Shown: piece by piece, positions 1 to 9,304 of the stretch
Layout: each line of letters starts with the position of its first letter
Numbering within the stretch: position 1 is the stretch's first letter
Assembly (NCBI RefSeq): GCF_900109995.1
Contig: NZ_FOCB01000004.1
Coordinates: 62,001-126,000 of the forward strand
DNA from: Pseudomonas sp. ok272
GTDB lineage: Bacteria > Pseudomonadota > Gammaproteobacteria > Pseudomonadales > Pseudomonadaceae
Direction: 5' to 3'
Length of the DNA: 64,000 nt
The notes under the pieces: model-generated
Told to the model about the DNA's origin: nothing
The model's database searches: none
Seen by the model: the letters and a program-made list of their open reading frames with translations, nothing else
Program-made: the position numbers and the translations under genes

Positions 1-588
1 ATGCTGCTGATCACCCTGATGTCCTCGGAAAACCGCGCCGCCGCCAGCCTGGCCCATCACTATCCAGGAGGCTATGGGGCCTTCATCGCCGCCATGAACG
101 CCAAGGCCAAGGCCCTGGGCATGACCAGCACCCGCTATGTCGAGCCCACCGGCCTGTCGATTCACAACGTATCGACTGCCCGCGACCTGAGCAAATTGCT
201 GCAGGCCGCACGCAAGTACCCGATGCTGAGTGAGCTGAGCACCACCAAGGAAAAAACCGTGGCGTTCCGCAAACCCAACTACACCCTGGGCTTTCACAAC
301 ACCGATCACCTGGTCAAAAAAGCCAATTGGGATATCCAACTGACCAAGACCGGCTTCACCAATCAAGCCGGCCACTGCCTGGTACTGGTGACCCGCATGG
401 GGGATCGCCCAGTGTCACTGGTCATTCTCGACGCCTTCGGCAAGTACACCCACTTCGCCGACGCCAGCCGGATCCGCCAGTGGGTGGAGACCGGCAAGAG
501 CACCTCAGTCCCCGATGCCGCCCTGCGCTACAAGGCCGAAAAGAACCTGAAAAGCCGTCAGACCGGTGTGGCTCAGGCCAGCCAGTAA
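1..588 (+). CDS. pbpG: D-alanyl-D-alanine endopeptidase (PBP7), 3' part
   Basis: This is the C-terminal 195 residues of a low-molecular-weight penicillin-binding protein of the S11 family, a periplasmic endopeptidase that cuts DD-crosslinks in peptidoglycan. The SxN motif (Ser-Glu-Asn, residues 9-11 here) and the KTG motif (residues 116-118) are visible. The SxxK nucleophile motif must lie upstream of base 1, so the gene is cut by the window edge and the Met at base 1 is internal. The spacing SxN to KTG and the short basic tail fit PBP7/PbpG rather than the larger DacA/DacC carboxypeptidases. A strong bidirectional terminator follows. Confidence 0.85.
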   Translation: MLLITLMSSENRAAASLAHHYPGGYGAFIAAMNAKAKALGMTSTRYVEPTGLSIHNVSTARDLSKLLQAARKYPMLSELSTTKEKTVAFRKPNYTLGFHNTDHLVKKANWDIQLTKTGFTNQAGHCLVLVTRMGDRPVSLVILDAFGKYTHFADASRIRQWVETGKSTSVPDAALRYKAEKNLKSRQTGVAQASQ

Positions 589-597
589 CCCATGAAA

Positions 598-655
598 AAG
601 GCCCGCGACAGATGTCCGGGCCTTGATCGATAACGGCGCCTCGTGGCGCCGTTTT
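598..655. terminator. Two stacked hairpins between convergent genes
   Basis: A first stem pairs aaggcccg (598-605) with cgggcctt (617-624). A second pairs aacggcgcc (632-640) with ggcgccgtt (645-653) and runs into a T stretch. The second hairpin ends 3 bp before the stop codon of the convergent lipoprotein gene and can serve both directions. Confidence 0.75.
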
Positions 656-657
656 AG

Positions 658-1329
658 CTAGTGGCCGCCCAAGGCCTTGGTCGCCCTGGCGGCCGCCTCC
701 TCCTGCCCAGCCTGGGCCAGGTCATTGGCCGCCTTGAGCCAACGTTGACGGTCGACATTGGCTGGCAGCTGCGTCGGCGCCTGAATCAATACCGCCCACC
801 CTCCAGCACTCTCGAACGCAGACTCGAATGACTTGAAGTCCATCAATAAACGGCGGTTCATGCCCGCGCGCAGCAACACCGTCTGCTTGTCGCGGTTGTA
901 GCCTGAGAGGATGGCGTAGCGCGGCCCCTTCCAGAACGCCGACCCCTCGGTGAAGCGCAGCAGCACCGGATAACCTGCCGCCACCTGGGTCAACAGTGCC
1001 GGCAGATTGCTGTCCAGCGGATACACCACCATCCCATACTCACGCGCCAACTTCTGCATGTTCTGCTGTAGCTGAGCCTCGGCGCCCGGTAAATGCAGGG
1101 GCTTGTCGAGCAACCCCGGCGTGATCACCACACCTTGCTGCGACAGCAGGCTGGCCAGGGTTTGCGGCCCGCTCTGATAGGACTCGCCACGATAGAACGT
1201 ACCACTGAGTTCCACTCGCTCAGGCAGGCGCTGGATGTGCGGCGACACGCCCCCGGCACAACCGGCCAGGCTCAAGACACAGGCCGCAGCCAGCAAGGCA
1301 AAGCGAAATCGAGGGAATACCGGCAACAT
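658..1329 (-). CDS. C39-peptidase-like lipoprotein, catalytic residues missing
   Basis: A 223-residue exported protein. A hydrophobic N-terminus ends in a lipobox (LAGC, Cys about residue 24), so it should be lipid-anchored. The body resembles the C39-like (papain fold) domain found in several Pseudomonas proteins, but where active members carry Cys-Gly-Pro this protein reads Gln-Ser-Gly-Pro (about residues 53-56), and where the family has the catalytic His before the Val/Leu-Gly-Tyr strand it has Arg-Tyr-Ala-Ile-Leu-Ser-Gly-Tyr. Both catalytic positions therefore look lost. The C-terminal 35 residues are Ala/Gln-rich and helical, like the start of a TPR. The role is unknown; it may be a binding or scaffold protein rather than a protease. 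Confidence 0.6.
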   Translation of the reverse strand: MLPVFPRFRFALLAAACVLSLAGCAGGVSPHIQRLPERVELSGTFYRGESYQSGPQTLASLLSQQGVVITPGLLDKPLHLPGAEAQLQQNMQKLAREYGMVVYPLDSNLPALLTQVAAGYPVLLRFTEGSAFWKGPRYAILSGYNRDKQTVLLRAGMNRRLLMDFKSFESAFESAGGWAVLIQAPTQLPANVDRQRWLKAANDLAQAGQEEAAARATKALGGH

Positions 1330-1541
1330 CGTTACTCACTGTTCAGGTACCAGGCACCGAGATCGCCCGGATCGGACCGTGATCATAGCAGCGCTATAGC
1401 CTTTAACGGCAGTTGTGGGCCTGCGATAGAGCGAAGGAATTGGAGACTCGCGACTATTGGTCAATGGACTGCAACACACCAGCGTCTAGACTCAGACCTG
1501 CGAGAAGTGTGAGCCCGATGCAGGGCAAAGAGGAGGCACTG

Positions 1542-1712
1542 ATGAGCCTGACAACGATAATTCTGATGCTGGTAACAGGCTGGCTGGCCGTTGCGGCCGC
1601 CATGTTGTGGGGCGTCCTGCGTATCACTCGCCGGCACCATCCTTCATACAAGCCGCCCCATGCAGCGGTTGAAAGCGAAAAGCCTGCCGCTCACCCCGCC
1701 TCCGCCCATTGA
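1542..1712 (+). CDS. Small single-pass membrane protein (56 aa)
   Basis: The ATG at 1542 follows a good ribosome-binding site (aggagg, 1531-1536). The product has one hydrophobic segment (about residues 4-26) followed by a basic turn (RITRRHH) and a hydrophilic, Pro/Ala/His-rich tail. That predicts an inner-membrane protein with the tail in the cytoplasm. An upstream in-frame extension has no ribosome-binding site and was not used. I do not recognise a family. It converges on the terC gene. Confidence 0.55.
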   Translation: MSLTTIILMLVTGWLAVAAAMLWGVLRITRRHHPSYKPPHAAVESEKPAAHPASAH

Positions 1713-1741
1713 CGACGCCGGCATTCAACCACCCCTGAAAC

Positions 1742-1758
1742 AAAAACGGCCGCCGGCC
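1742..1758 (-). terminator. Possible terC terminator
   Basis: On the minus strand a short GC stem (ggcc, 3-nt loop, ggcc) is followed by five T residues, about 45 bases after the terC stop. The stem is short, so this is tentative. Confidence 0.35.
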
Positions 1759-1804
1759 CCCTTTCGAGTGCCAACGACCGTCTCGTGCTACCTACCGATC
1801 AAGA

Positions 1805-2554
1805 TCAAGCCTGGCCGGCGGCCTTCTTCTGCTTGGCCCGGCGCGACAGCATGTTCAACACTTCAATCGCTGCCGAGAACGCCATGGCGGCGTAGACGTA
1901 GCCTTTCGGTACATGGGCGCCAAACCCTTCGGCGATCAGCGTCATGCCGATCATGATCAGGAAGCCCAAGGCCAACATGACCACCGTCGGGTTATCGTTG
2001 ATGAACTTGGCCAGAGGCTCGGCCGCCAGCAGCATCACCAGCACCGACACCACGACCGCGATGATCATGATCGGCAAATGCTCGGTCATGCCAACAGCGG
2101 TGATGATGCTGTCGATGGAGAACACCAGGTCTAGCATCAGGATCTGACCGATCGCCGCAGCAAAACCCAGGCTCACATTGGAGGTTTTCGACAGCGGATC
2201 ATCGGGCGACGGGTCCATGCTGTGGTGAATCTCGTTGGTCGCCTTCCACAACAGGAACAGGCCACCGGCGATCAGAATCATGTCTTTCCATGAGAACGCA
2301 TGGCCGAACAACTCGATCACCGGCGCCGTCAGTTGCACGATGAACGCGATCGTGCTCAACAAGCCCAGGCGCAGGATAAGCGCCATGCTGATCCCGATCC
2401 GGCGGGCCTTGGCCCGGTGCTGTTCGGGCAGCTTGTTGGTCAGGATCGAGATGAAGATCAGGTTATCGATGCCGAGCACAATCTCCATGACGATCAGGGT
2501 AGCCAGGGCGACCCAGGCAGTGGGGCTTGCAGCAAGTTGTAAAAGGTATTCCAT
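1805..2554 (-). CDS. TerC family integral membrane protein
   Basis: A 249-residue protein with about seven hydrophobic segments. It carries two TerC-type repeats with acidic residues inside membrane spans: the first near residues 20-35 ([10 protein letters not shown]) and the second near residues 140-152 ([10 protein letters not shown]). Members of this family are tied to metal (Mn2+ or Ca2+) export or metalation of exported enzymes, and in some bacteria to tellurite resistance; which applies here cannot be told from sequence. The start has a weak AGGA upstream. The gene lies 29 bp after a small lipoprotein gene on the same strand, so the two are probably co-transcribed. Confidence 0.85.
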   Translation of the reverse strand: MEYLLQLAASPTAWVALATLIVMEIVLGIDNLIFISILTNKLPEQHRAKARRIGISMALILRLGLLSTIAFIVQLTAPVIELFGHAFSWKDMILIAGGLFLLWKATNEIHHSMDPSPDDPLSKTSNVSLGFAAAIGQILMLDLVFSIDSIITAVGMTEHLPIMIIAVVVSVLVMLLAAEPLAKFINDNPTVVMLALGFLIMIGMTLIAEGFGAHVPKGYVYAAMAFSAAIEVLNMLSRRAKQKKAAGQA

Positions 2555-2583
2555 GGGTCAGTCCTGACTCGGTGTTGAACGGG

Positions 2584-2841
2584 TTAGATTTCCTGCGACG
2601 CGCTTTCTTTCTTCTCGCTGTCGTCGTCGGTTGCACCTTCTTTCTTGCCAATGAGGTTGCCAGTGGCGTCGCTCAAGGCTTGTTCGGCGGCCTTGTGGGT
2701 GTCGTCGATGGCCTGCTTGGCGGATTCGGCGGCCTTACCCATCAGTTGTTGAGCGCTTTTTTCGGCTTGGTCACAACCACCGAGCACCAGGGCGAAGGCC
2801 GCCACTAGGGACACAGTAGCTAGGGATTTGAACTTCATCAT
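2584..2841 (-). CDS. Small lipoprotein, helical, Ala-rich
   Basis: An 85-residue product with a signal peptide ending in a lipobox (LGGC, Cys about residue 23). The mature part is charged and Ala-rich and should form one long helix, ending in an acidic/Lys-rich tail. Two consecutive ATGs follow the ribosome-binding site (gagg); the first (2841) is used here, the second (2838) is equally possible. It probably heads an operon with terC. No enzymatic motif is visible; a structural envelope role is a guess. Confidence 0.65.
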   Translation of the reverse strand: MMKFKSLATVSLVAAFALVLGGCDQAEKSAQQLMGKAAESAKQAIDDTHKAAEQALSDATGNLIGKKEGATDDDSEKKESASQEI

Positions 2842-2973
2842 GCTTTCCTCGATAGAACGGGAGGGACCAAGGTGGCGGCCCATCAATAGCGGGACATTCT
2901 AAGGACCCGAACACTTCAGGAAAATTCGTATTTTTAGCGGGTATACTTCGGTTTTTACGAATCGACGAAAGCC

Positions 2974-3873
2974 ATGCTCAATTACCGGCAACTGCATTAC
3001 TTCTGGGTCGTGGCCAAGACCGGCAGCATTGTGCGTGCGTGCGAACAGCTTAACCTGACCCCGCAAACCATCAGCGGGCAGATCAGCCTGCTCGAGCAAA
3101 CCTATGGCATCGAATTGTTTCGCCGCGTCGGGCGCCAACTGGAACTGACCGAAGCCGGTCGCCAGGCCCTGCCCTACGCCGAACAGATGTTCCAATTGGG
3201 TGGTGAACTGGAAGCCATGCTGCGGGCCCAGCCCAATGAGCAGCAGATCGTGTTTCGGGTGGGCGTTGCCGACGTGGTCCCCAAGTCCATCGTCTACCGC
3301 CTGATTGCACCGACCATGGAGCTCAACGAGCCCCTGCGCATCACCTGCCGCGAGGACAAGCTGGAGCGCTTGCTGGCTGACCTGGCGATTCAGCGCCTGG
3401 ACCTGGTGATTTCCGACAGCCCGATGCCCTCGCACCTGGACATCAAGGGCTATAGCCAGAAGCTGGGCGAATGCGGCATCAGTTTTTTCGCCACCCCGGC
3501 CTTGGCCGAGCAGTACGGCACCGACTTCCCTGGCTGCCTGCATGGTGCGCCGCTGCTGATTCCCGGCCAGGAAACCGTGGTGCGCAGTCGCTTGCAGCGC
3601 TGGTTTGCCGAACAGCAGATCCAGCCGCGCATTGTCGGCGAGTTCGATGACAGCGCCTTGATGCAAGCATTTGGACAATCCGGCAGCGGGTTCTTCATCG
3701 GCCCCAGCGTGATTGCCGACGAGGTCCGGCGCCAGTACGGCGTGCAGTTGATCGGCCAGACCGACGCGGTGACCGAATCGTTTTACGCCATTTCGGTGGA
3801 GCGCAAGGTCAAGCACCCCGGCATCGTCGCCATCACCGAAGGTGCCCGCCGCGAGCTGTTTACCACACTTTAA
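2974..3873 (+). CDS. nhaR: LysR-type regulator NhaR
   Basis: A 299-residue LysR-family transcription factor. The N-terminal winged HTH (about residues 5-64) reads YRQLHYFWVVAKTGSI and NLTPQTISGQISLLE, typical of NhaR, which activates Na+/H+ antiporter and other osmotic or Na+ response genes. The effector-binding domain fills the rest. The length is normal for the family. It is divergent from the small lipoprotein/terC pair (132-bp spacer) and convergent with the next gene, overlapping its stop by 4 bases. No nhaA-like gene is adjacent, so the target here is not evident. Confidence 0.85.
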   Translation: MLNYRQLHYFWVVAKTGSIVRACEQLNLTPQTISGQISLLEQTYGIELFRRVGRQLELTEAGRQALPYAEQMFQLGGELEAMLRAQPNEQQIVFRVGVADVVPKSIVYRLIAPTMELNEPLRITCREDKLERLLADLAIQRLDLVISDSPMPSHLDIKGYSQKLGECGISFFATPALAEQYGTDFPGCLHGAPLLIPGQETVVRSRLQRWFAEQQIQPRIVGEFDDSALMQAFGQSGSGFFIGPSVIADEVRRQYGVQLIGQTDAVTESFYAISVERKVKHPGIVAITEGARRELFTTL

Positions 3874-5027
3874 GGGATGCACACCGTTGGCGACTTGAAG
3901 CGCATCAACAGCAATGCCAGCACAATCGACCCCAGGATAAAACCGGCCGCCGTGTAGCCGAGGCTACCAAGGCCCAGGGTGTCGATCACCCGCCCACCGA
4001 CCAGCGCGCCCAGGCCAATCCCCAGGTTGGCTGCCGCAATGTTCAGCGAGGCGGCAAAGGCCGGAGCCTGCGGTGCGACCTTGATCAGCCGCACATGGCT
4101 GACCAGGAACAACGCGGCCTGGGTCACGCCCCAGATCCCCAGTGCCGCCGCCAAGCCAAGGGTGGAATGGATGCTCGGCACCAGCGCCACCATGCCGCAC
4201 ACCAGAAAGGCGCAGAACACCATCGAGGCCATCAGCGGATGGCGATCGACCATGCGCCCACCCAGCGAGTTGCCGATCAGCCCGGCCGCACCAAAACCCA
4301 TCAGGCACCAGCCGACCAACGTGCCGTTGAATCCGGCCAGGCGCTCAAGGATGTCCGCCAGGTAGGTGTACGCCGTGAACATGCCGCTGAACACCAGAAT
4401 CGACAGCAACATGTGCCCTTGCAGCAGCGGGCTGCGCAGGATCTTGAACTGTGAGCCCAGGCTCGCGGGGCGTTGGTGCAGGTCAGTCGCGGGCAAGTAG
4501 ACAAACAGCAGCAAGGCCTTGGCGAACGCAATCAGTGACAACAACCCAAACGCGCTGCGCCAGCCGAACGCATCGGAAATCAGCGTGCCGATGGGAATGC
4601 CGAACACTGTGGCACAGACAATCCCGAAGCCGATCTTGGCAATCGCCCGCCCGGCGTAATCCGGCCCGACAATGTCCACTGCGGTTTCACTGGCCAGCGC
4701 CCAAAACACCGGCAAGCCCAACGCTGGAATCAACCGCGCCAAGGCCATCACCCCGATATTCGGGGCCATGGCGGCCAAGGCGTTGGACAGGCCGAAGATC
4801 ACCAGCACCGTGATAAACAGCCGGCGCCGCTCGAACCGCGCGCAGTACGCCGTCAGGAACGGCCCGAACGCCGCAACGGTAAACGCAAACAAGGTCACCA
4901 GCAGCCCCGCCTGGGGAATGCTGACCTGCAGGTCGCGGGCGATCGAAGGCAGCAGGCCGACAATGATGAATTCAGTGGTCAGCACGGTAAAGCCGGCGGC
5001 TGACAGCAACAGAATGGGTAACAACAT
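3870..5027 (-). CDS. MFS efflux transporter (DHA1 type)
   Basis: A 385-residue major facilitator with about twelve hydrophobic segments. The segment-2/3 loop carries an ARFERRRLF signature and the fifth segment ends GIPIGTLISDAFGWRSAF, the GxxxGPxxGGxxG-like motif C of drug:H+ antiporters (AraJ/YdhP type). The substrate is unknown. The start follows a TGGAG ribosome-binding site. It overlaps the 3' end of nhaR tail-to-tail and is divergent from sstT. Confidence 0.8.
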   Translation of the reverse strand: MLLPILLLSAAGFTVLTTEFIIVGLLPSIARDLQVSIPQAGLLVTLFAFTVAAFGPFLTAYCARFERRRLFITVLVIFGLSNALAAMAPNIGVMALARLIPALGLPVFWALASETAVDIVGPDYAGRAIAKIGFGIVCATVFGIPIGTLISDAFGWRSAFGLLSLIAFAKALLLFVYLPATDLHQRPASLGSQFKILRSPLLQGHMLLSILVFSGMFTAYTYLADILERLAGFNGTLVGWCLMGFGAAGLIGNSLGGRMVDRHPLMASMVFCAFLVCGMVALVPSIHSTLGLAAALGIWGVTQAALFLVSHVRLIKVAPQAPAFAASLNIAAANLGIGLGALVGGRVIDTLGLGSLGYTAAGFILGSIVLALLLMRFKSPTVCIP

Positions 5028-5312
5028 GGGTAACTCCAGAAAACGACAACGCCAGCGACGACCCGAAGGTTCACTGAGGGGAGATGAAGAAGAGGATGGC
5101 GAATCTTAACAGAGTGTGTCCGCAAGCGGCGACCCGCGACAGCGCGCATCACGGTTGAATCACCCCGGCGGCAGTTCGTCACAGGCCTGAGGGATAGGAC
5201 CTGGGTTGTGATAAAGTCCCAGCCCCGCGCAGGTCCGCCCTTAGTGCCGCCTGCCCGTTTGTTGCTGCAAGCCCCTGGACTCACAGCACCTTAAAAAATC
5301 AGAGATACCGCT

Positions 5313-6545
5313 ATGACTGCTGCACCGCCTTCATTAGTACAACGACTCACCCGCATCAGCCTGGTCACCCAGATCGTCATCGGCTTGCTCGCCGGTATCG
5401 CCCTGGCCCTGTTCGCCCCTGAGCTGGCGAAATCCACCGCGTTCATTGGCAAGGTGTTTGTCTCGGCGCTCAAGGCTGTCGCGCCGATCCTGGTGTTCGT
5501 GCTGGTCATGGCCTCGATTGCCAACCACAAGCACGGCCAGGAAACCCACATCCGCCCGATCCTGTTCCTGTACCTGCTGGGCACCTTCGCGGCAGCCGTG
5601 GTCGCCGTGGTGGCCAGCAGCCTGTTCCCCTCAAAGCTGGTGCTGCTGACCCACGATATCGCCGTGACAGCCCCGGGCGGTATCGCCGAAGTGTTGCAAA
5701 GCCTGCTGCTGAGCGTGGTCGATAACCCGGTCAGCGCCCTGATGAATGCCAACTTCATTGGCATCCTGGCCTGGGCCATTGGCATGGGCGTGGCGATCCG
5801 GCATGCCGGCGAGGCGACCCGCCAGGTGCTGGGCGACCTGTCCAACGGCGTCACGCTGATCGTGCGCCTGGTGATTCGTTTTGCACCGCTGGGGATCTTC
5901 GGCCTCGTGGCCTCCACCCTGGCCACCTCGGGCTTTGGCGCGCTGCTCGGGTACTTGCACCTGCTGGCCGTGCTGCTGGGCTGCATGCTGTTCGTGGCCT
6001 TGGTGATGAACCCCGCCATCGTGTTCTGGAAGCTGCGCCGCAACCCTTATCCACTGGTCCTGACCTGCCTGCGTGAAAGCGGGATCACCGCGTTCTTCAC
6101 CCGCAGCTCGGCGGCGAACATCCCGGTCAACCTGGAACTGAGCAGGCGCCTGGGCCTGCACGAAGACACCTACTCGGTGTCGATCCCCCTGGGCGCCACC
6201 ATCAACATGGCCGGCGCGGCGATCACCATCACCGTCCTGACCCTGGCCGCCGTCCATACCCTGGGCATCGCCGTGGACATCCCGACCGCCGTGCTGCTCA
6301 GCGTCGTCGCCGCGGTCTGCGCCTGTGGCGCCTCCGGCGTGGCCGGTGGCTCGCTGCTGCTGATTCCGCTGGCGTGCAGCCTGTTCGGCATCCCAAGCGA
6401 AATCGCCATGCAGGTGGTCGCGGTCGGCTTTGTGATTGGCGTACTGCAGGACTCGGCGGAAACCGCGCTGAACTCCTCCACCGACGTACTCTTCACCGCC
6501 GCAGCCTGCCTGGCCGAAGAAGATAAAGGCCCACAAGCCGCGTAA
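5313..6545 (+). CDS. sstT: Serine/threonine:Na+ symporter SstT
   Basis: A 410-residue dicarboxylate/amino acid:cation symporter (DAACS family) that imports L-serine and L-threonine with Na+. Visible features are the serine-rich reentrant loop ([20 protein letters not shown], about residues 263-282), the NMAGAAITI cation-site helix, and the acidic late helix ending [15 protein letters not shown]. Length and N-terminus match E. coli SstT. It is monocistronic: a REP doublet and a strong terminator follow. Confidence 0.92.
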   Translation: MTAAPPSLVQRLTRISLVTQIVIGLLAGIALALFAPELAKSTAFIGKVFVSALKAVAPILVFVLVMASIANHKHGQETHIRPILFLYLLGTFAAAVVAVVASSLFPSKLVLLTHDIAVTAPGGIAEVLQSLLLSVVDNPVSALMNANFIGILAWAIGMGVAIRHAGEATRQVLGDLSNGVTLIVRLVIRFAPLGIFGLVASTLATSGFGALLGYLHLLAVLLGCMLFVALVMNPAIVFWKLRRNPYPLVLTCLRESGITAFFTRSSAANIPVNLELSRRLGLHEDTYSVSIPLGATINMAGAAITITVLTLAAVHTLGIAVDIPTAVLLSVVAAVCACGASGVAGGSLLLIPLACSLFGIPSEIAMQVVAVGFVIGVLQDSAETALNSSTDVLFTAAACLAEEDKGPQAA

Positions 6546-6550
6546 GCCCC

Positions 6551-6639
6551 TGTGGGCGCGAGCCTGCTCGCGAAAGCGGTCTATCCGTCACATCAATGTT
6601 AGATGTGCTGCCGTCTTCGCGAGCAGGCTCGCCCCCACA
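6551..6639. repeat. REP doublet (REPIN-like)
   Basis: Two Pseudomonas REP palindromes in opposite orientation (6551-6574 and 6616-6639; core gcgagcctgctcgcgaa) separated by about 41 bp. It lies between the sstT stop and its terminator. Confidence 0.9.
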
Positions 6640-6670
6640 AGAGATCGCAGGCGGCCTGAAAGCGCCCACA

Positions 6671-6708
6671 AAAAAGCCCGTCCTGGCTCACACCAGGACG
6701 GGCTTTTT
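6671..6708. terminator. Strong bidirectional terminator
   Basis: A perfect 16-bp stem (aaaaagcccgtcctgg at 6671-6686 with its complement at 6693-6708), a 6-nt loop, and A/T tracts on both sides. It serves sstT and the convergent DUF1993 gene. Confidence 0.92.
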
Positions 6709-6722
6709 AGTGGCCTACGGGT

Positions 6723-7232
6723 TTAGAACGCGCCCATGTAATCGCGCTTGCCCACCTCAACACCGTTGTGACGCAGGATCGCGTAGGCGGTGGTGACGTG
6801 GAAGAAGAACTGCGGCAGGCCGTAGGTCAGCAGGTAAGCCTGGCCACTGAAGCGTTTCTCTTTCGGAGTGCCCGGACGGGTGATGATCTCGATGCCTTCC
6901 TTGCCGTCGATCTGCGAAGGCTTAATGCCATCAATGTACGCCAGCACCTTGGCGATCAGCGCTTGCAGGTCGGCGAAGGTCACTTCGTTGTCGTCGTACT
7001 TAGGCAACTCGACTTCCGCCAGGCGCGAGGAAACGCCCTTGGCGAAGTCGACAGCGATCTGCACCTGACGTACCAGCGCGAACATGTCCGGGAACAGGCG
7101 CGCTTGCAGCAAGGCATTAGGATCGATGTTCTTCGCCGTGGCGTGGGCTTCAGCCTTGGCCAGCACATCACCAAGCGCGGTGAGCATTTGCTTGAAGACA
7201 GGAACGGAAGCGGCGTACAGGGAAATAGTCAT
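6723..7232 (-). CDS. DUF1993 family protein
   Basis: A 169-residue soluble protein with no signal peptide or membrane span. The opening (YAASVPVFKQMLTALGDVLAKAEAHA) and the C-terminal segment with conserved His (FFFHVTTAYAILRHNGVEVGKRDYMGAF) are hallmarks of DUF1993, an all-helical family related in fold to DinB-like four-helix bundles. The biochemical role is unknown. It stands alone, ended by the shared terminator. Confidence 0.85.
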   Translation of the reverse strand: MTISLYAASVPVFKQMLTALGDVLAKAEAHATAKNIDPNALLQARLFPDMFALVRQVQIAVDFAKGVSSRLAEVELPKYDDNEVTFADLQALIAKVLAYIDGIKPSQIDGKEGIEIITRPGTPKEKRFSGQAYLLTYGLPQFFFHVTTAYAILRHNGVEVGKRDYMGAF

Positions 7233-7592
7233 GGCAGTCTCGTCAAAGATGGGGCGGGATAAGGGTCAAGCATGGCGCGATTATAGCCATGCTTGCGTGG
7301 CCGTGCGGCGGGTCTTTTATCCCACGAGACGTGACAGCCCAGCACTTCAGGCGACCGTTGGCGTCAACGATCACCGAACTGCGCACCCACCAGGACCGGG
7401 CAAGCGGTGACAAACACCAACAGACAGCACGTGGGCTGTCTGCCGCAGCACTGGCCGTGAATGCGTGCCTGCCGAGCTAATGAGCGTATTCGAGGCGCCA
7501 TAGCACAACGCAGGCACAACGAGTGTGCCCAAGTGCCGGCGTTTGAATTATCTTAGGCCCCTAAACTAACAGTGAGTAAGGGGCCAGACACC
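7233..7592. other. Intergenic region, no supported gene
   Basis: 360 bp between divergent DUF1993 and yceH. Short open frames here have no ribosome-binding site or family resemblance. The promoters of both genes must lie here, but I see no convincing -35/-10 pair and no clear hairpin. Confidence 0.6.
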
Positions 7593-8237
7593 ATGAGCAC
7601 TGAACAAGAACGTTCGCCGCAAGCACTTCAACTCAGCAGCACGGAGCTGCGCATTCTCGGTTCCCTGATCGAAAAGCAAGCCACCAGCCCCGAAACCTAT
7701 CCCCTGACCCTCAACGCCCTGGTCATCGCCTGCAACCAGAAGACCAGCCGCGAGCCGGTGATGAACCTCAGCCAGGGCCAGGTCGGACAAAGCCTGCGTG
7801 CGCTGGAAGGGCACGGCTTCACCCGCCTGGTGATGGGCAGCCGCGCCGACCGCTGGGAACATCGCCTGGACAAGGCACTGGAGTTGGTGCCCGCACAAGT
7901 GATCCTCAGCGGCCTGCTGTTCCTGCGCGGGCCACAGACCGTCAATGAACTGCTGACCCGTAGCGGCCGCATGCACGACTTCGAAGACGCCGAACAGGTG
8001 GTCCATCAAATGGAACGCCTGATCGCCCGGGGCCTGGCAATGCTGTTGCCGCGCCAGTCGGGCCAGCGCGAAGACCGCTACATGCACACCCTGGGCGACC
8101 CGGCGGACATCGACGCGATCCTCGCCGCGCGCCAGTACCCCGTAGAACGTGGCGCCGCCGGCGTGTCGGTGGAACGCATCGAAGAATTGGAGGCGCGCAT
8201 TGCGGCACTGGAAGAGCGCCTGGCACGCCTGGAATAA
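7593..8237 (+). CDS. YceH family (DUF480) protein
   Basis: A 214-residue protein with two winged-helix-like repeats ([14 protein letters not shown]...[20 protein letters not shown], then [21 protein letters not shown]) and a C-terminal coiled-coil (about residues 188-214). This is the DUF480/YceH family, conserved in gammaproteobacteria and of uncertain function. The ATG at 7593 is preceded by aagggg; a GTG seven codons upstream is possible but less likely. The stop is 2 bp from that of the convergent gene. Confidence 0.85.
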   Translation: MSTEQERSPQALQLSSTELRILGSLIEKQATSPETYPLTLNALVIACNQKTSREPVMNLSQGQVGQSLRALEGHGFTRLVMGSRADRWEHRLDKALELVPAQVILSGLLFLRGPQTVNELLTRSGRMHDFEDAEQVVHQMERLIARGLAMLLPRQSGQREDRYMHTLGDPADIDAILAARQYPVERGAAGVSVERIEELEARIAALEERLARLE

Positions 8238-8239
8238 CC

Positions 8240-9058
8240 TCAGCCGCGAGCGAACGCCACGGCCGTGTGAAACTGCTCGTCGCTGGGGCGCACGCCGGTG
8301 TACAGCACAAACTGCTCCAGCGCCTGGATCGCAATCACTTCAACGCCGGTGATCACCTGCTTGCCGGCCTCGCGTGCGTGCACGATCAGCGGGGTTTCCC
8401 CCGGAATCGCCACCACATCAAAGACGATGCTCGCCGCCGCGATGGCGTCGACTTCAAAGGCCAGTTGATCGGCCTCGCTGCCGCCTGACATACCGATGGG
8501 CGTGACGTTGATCAGCATCTGCGGGCGCGCATCGCCCAGTTCCGCTTGCCAGTGATACCCCAGGGCGTCGGCCAGGGCCCGCCCGGCGCTTTCGTTACGG
8601 GCAATGATCAGGCCGTTTGAGTAACCACCATCGCGCAGCGCACTGGCCACGGCCTTGGCCATCCCGCCGCTGCCACGCAGGGCAAACGATGCGTGTTGCG
8701 GCACGGCGTGGGTCTTGAGCAATTGCTCGATGGCCAGGTAATCGGTGTTGTAGGCCTTGAGGTGGCCATCGGTGTTGACGATGGTATTGATCGAGGCAAT
8801 GGCGGCGGCCGAGGCATCCAGCTCATCGACCAGTGCAATGCACGCTTCCTTGAACGGCATCGACACGCCGCAACCGCGAATGCCCAGGGCGCGAATCCCA
8901 CCAATGGCCCCCGGCAGGTCCTGGCTACTGAATGCCTTGTAGTAAAAATTCAGGCCCAGTTGCTCGTAGAGGTGGTTGTGGAAGCGCAAGCCGAAATTCC
9001 CGGGACGGCCCGACAGTGACATGCACAGCTGGGTGTCTTTGTTGGGGTTGATCAGCAT
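8240..9058 (-). CDS. Shikimate 5-dehydrogenase-like protein (SDH-L type)
   Basis: A 272-residue member of the shikimate/quinate dehydrogenase family. The substrate loop near the N-terminus reads CMSLSGRPGNFG, the Lys loop reads GVSMPFKE (instead of the VTxPFK of AroE), and the Asn-Thr-Asp catalytic segment is NTDYLA. The nucleotide-binding loop is RGSGGMAKAV rather than the GAGG of AroE. These replacements resemble the HI0607/SDH-L subgroup, which reduces dehydroshikimate weakly, so the true substrate is uncertain and this is unlikely to be the main aroE. The ATG at 9058 has an AAGGAG ribosome-binding site eight bases upstream. Confidence 0.78.
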   Translation of the reverse strand: MLINPNKDTQLCMSLSGRPGNFGLRFHNHLYEQLGLNFYYKAFSSQDLPGAIGGIRALGIRGCGVSMPFKEACIALVDELDASAAAIASINTIVNTDGHLKAYNTDYLAIEQLLKTHAVPQHASFALRGSGGMAKAVASALRDGGYSNGLIIARNESAGRALADALGYHWQAELGDARPQMLINVTPIGMSGGSEADQLAFEVDAIAAASIVFDVVAIPGETPLIVHAREAGKQVITGVEVIAIQALEQFVLYTGVRPSDEQFHTAVAFARG

Positions 9059-9304
9059 CGGGAAAACTCCTTGAGGACACACGTTCAGACGGACGGACTA
9101 GCCAGCCCTGAGGCTGTGCACAATCATTACCAGACGCCTGGCCCCATGGGGTTCGGCCGGCCAGGAAGACGGTACAGACCTTACACAAAATTTACTCATC
9201 CGCGTCGCGGATTCATCCAAGAACGCTGTCAGAACATTATCCCCGCGACAATCCTTGGGTCTATTGCAGTTCCACGCGCTGGGGCGAAATCAAGAGGGCT
9301 TATC

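Noticed and set aside
1093..1512. Long open frames opposite annotated genes (also over sstT, the chemoreceptor, mgtA and the hybrid kinase)
   Set aside because: They are antisense frames expected in GC-rich DNA, rich in Arg, Gln, His and Ala, and mirror real genes on the other strand.
7289..7480. Reading frame in the DUF1993/yceH spacer
   Set aside because: No ribosome-binding site, no recognisable composition or domain; both strands give similarly unremarkable frames.
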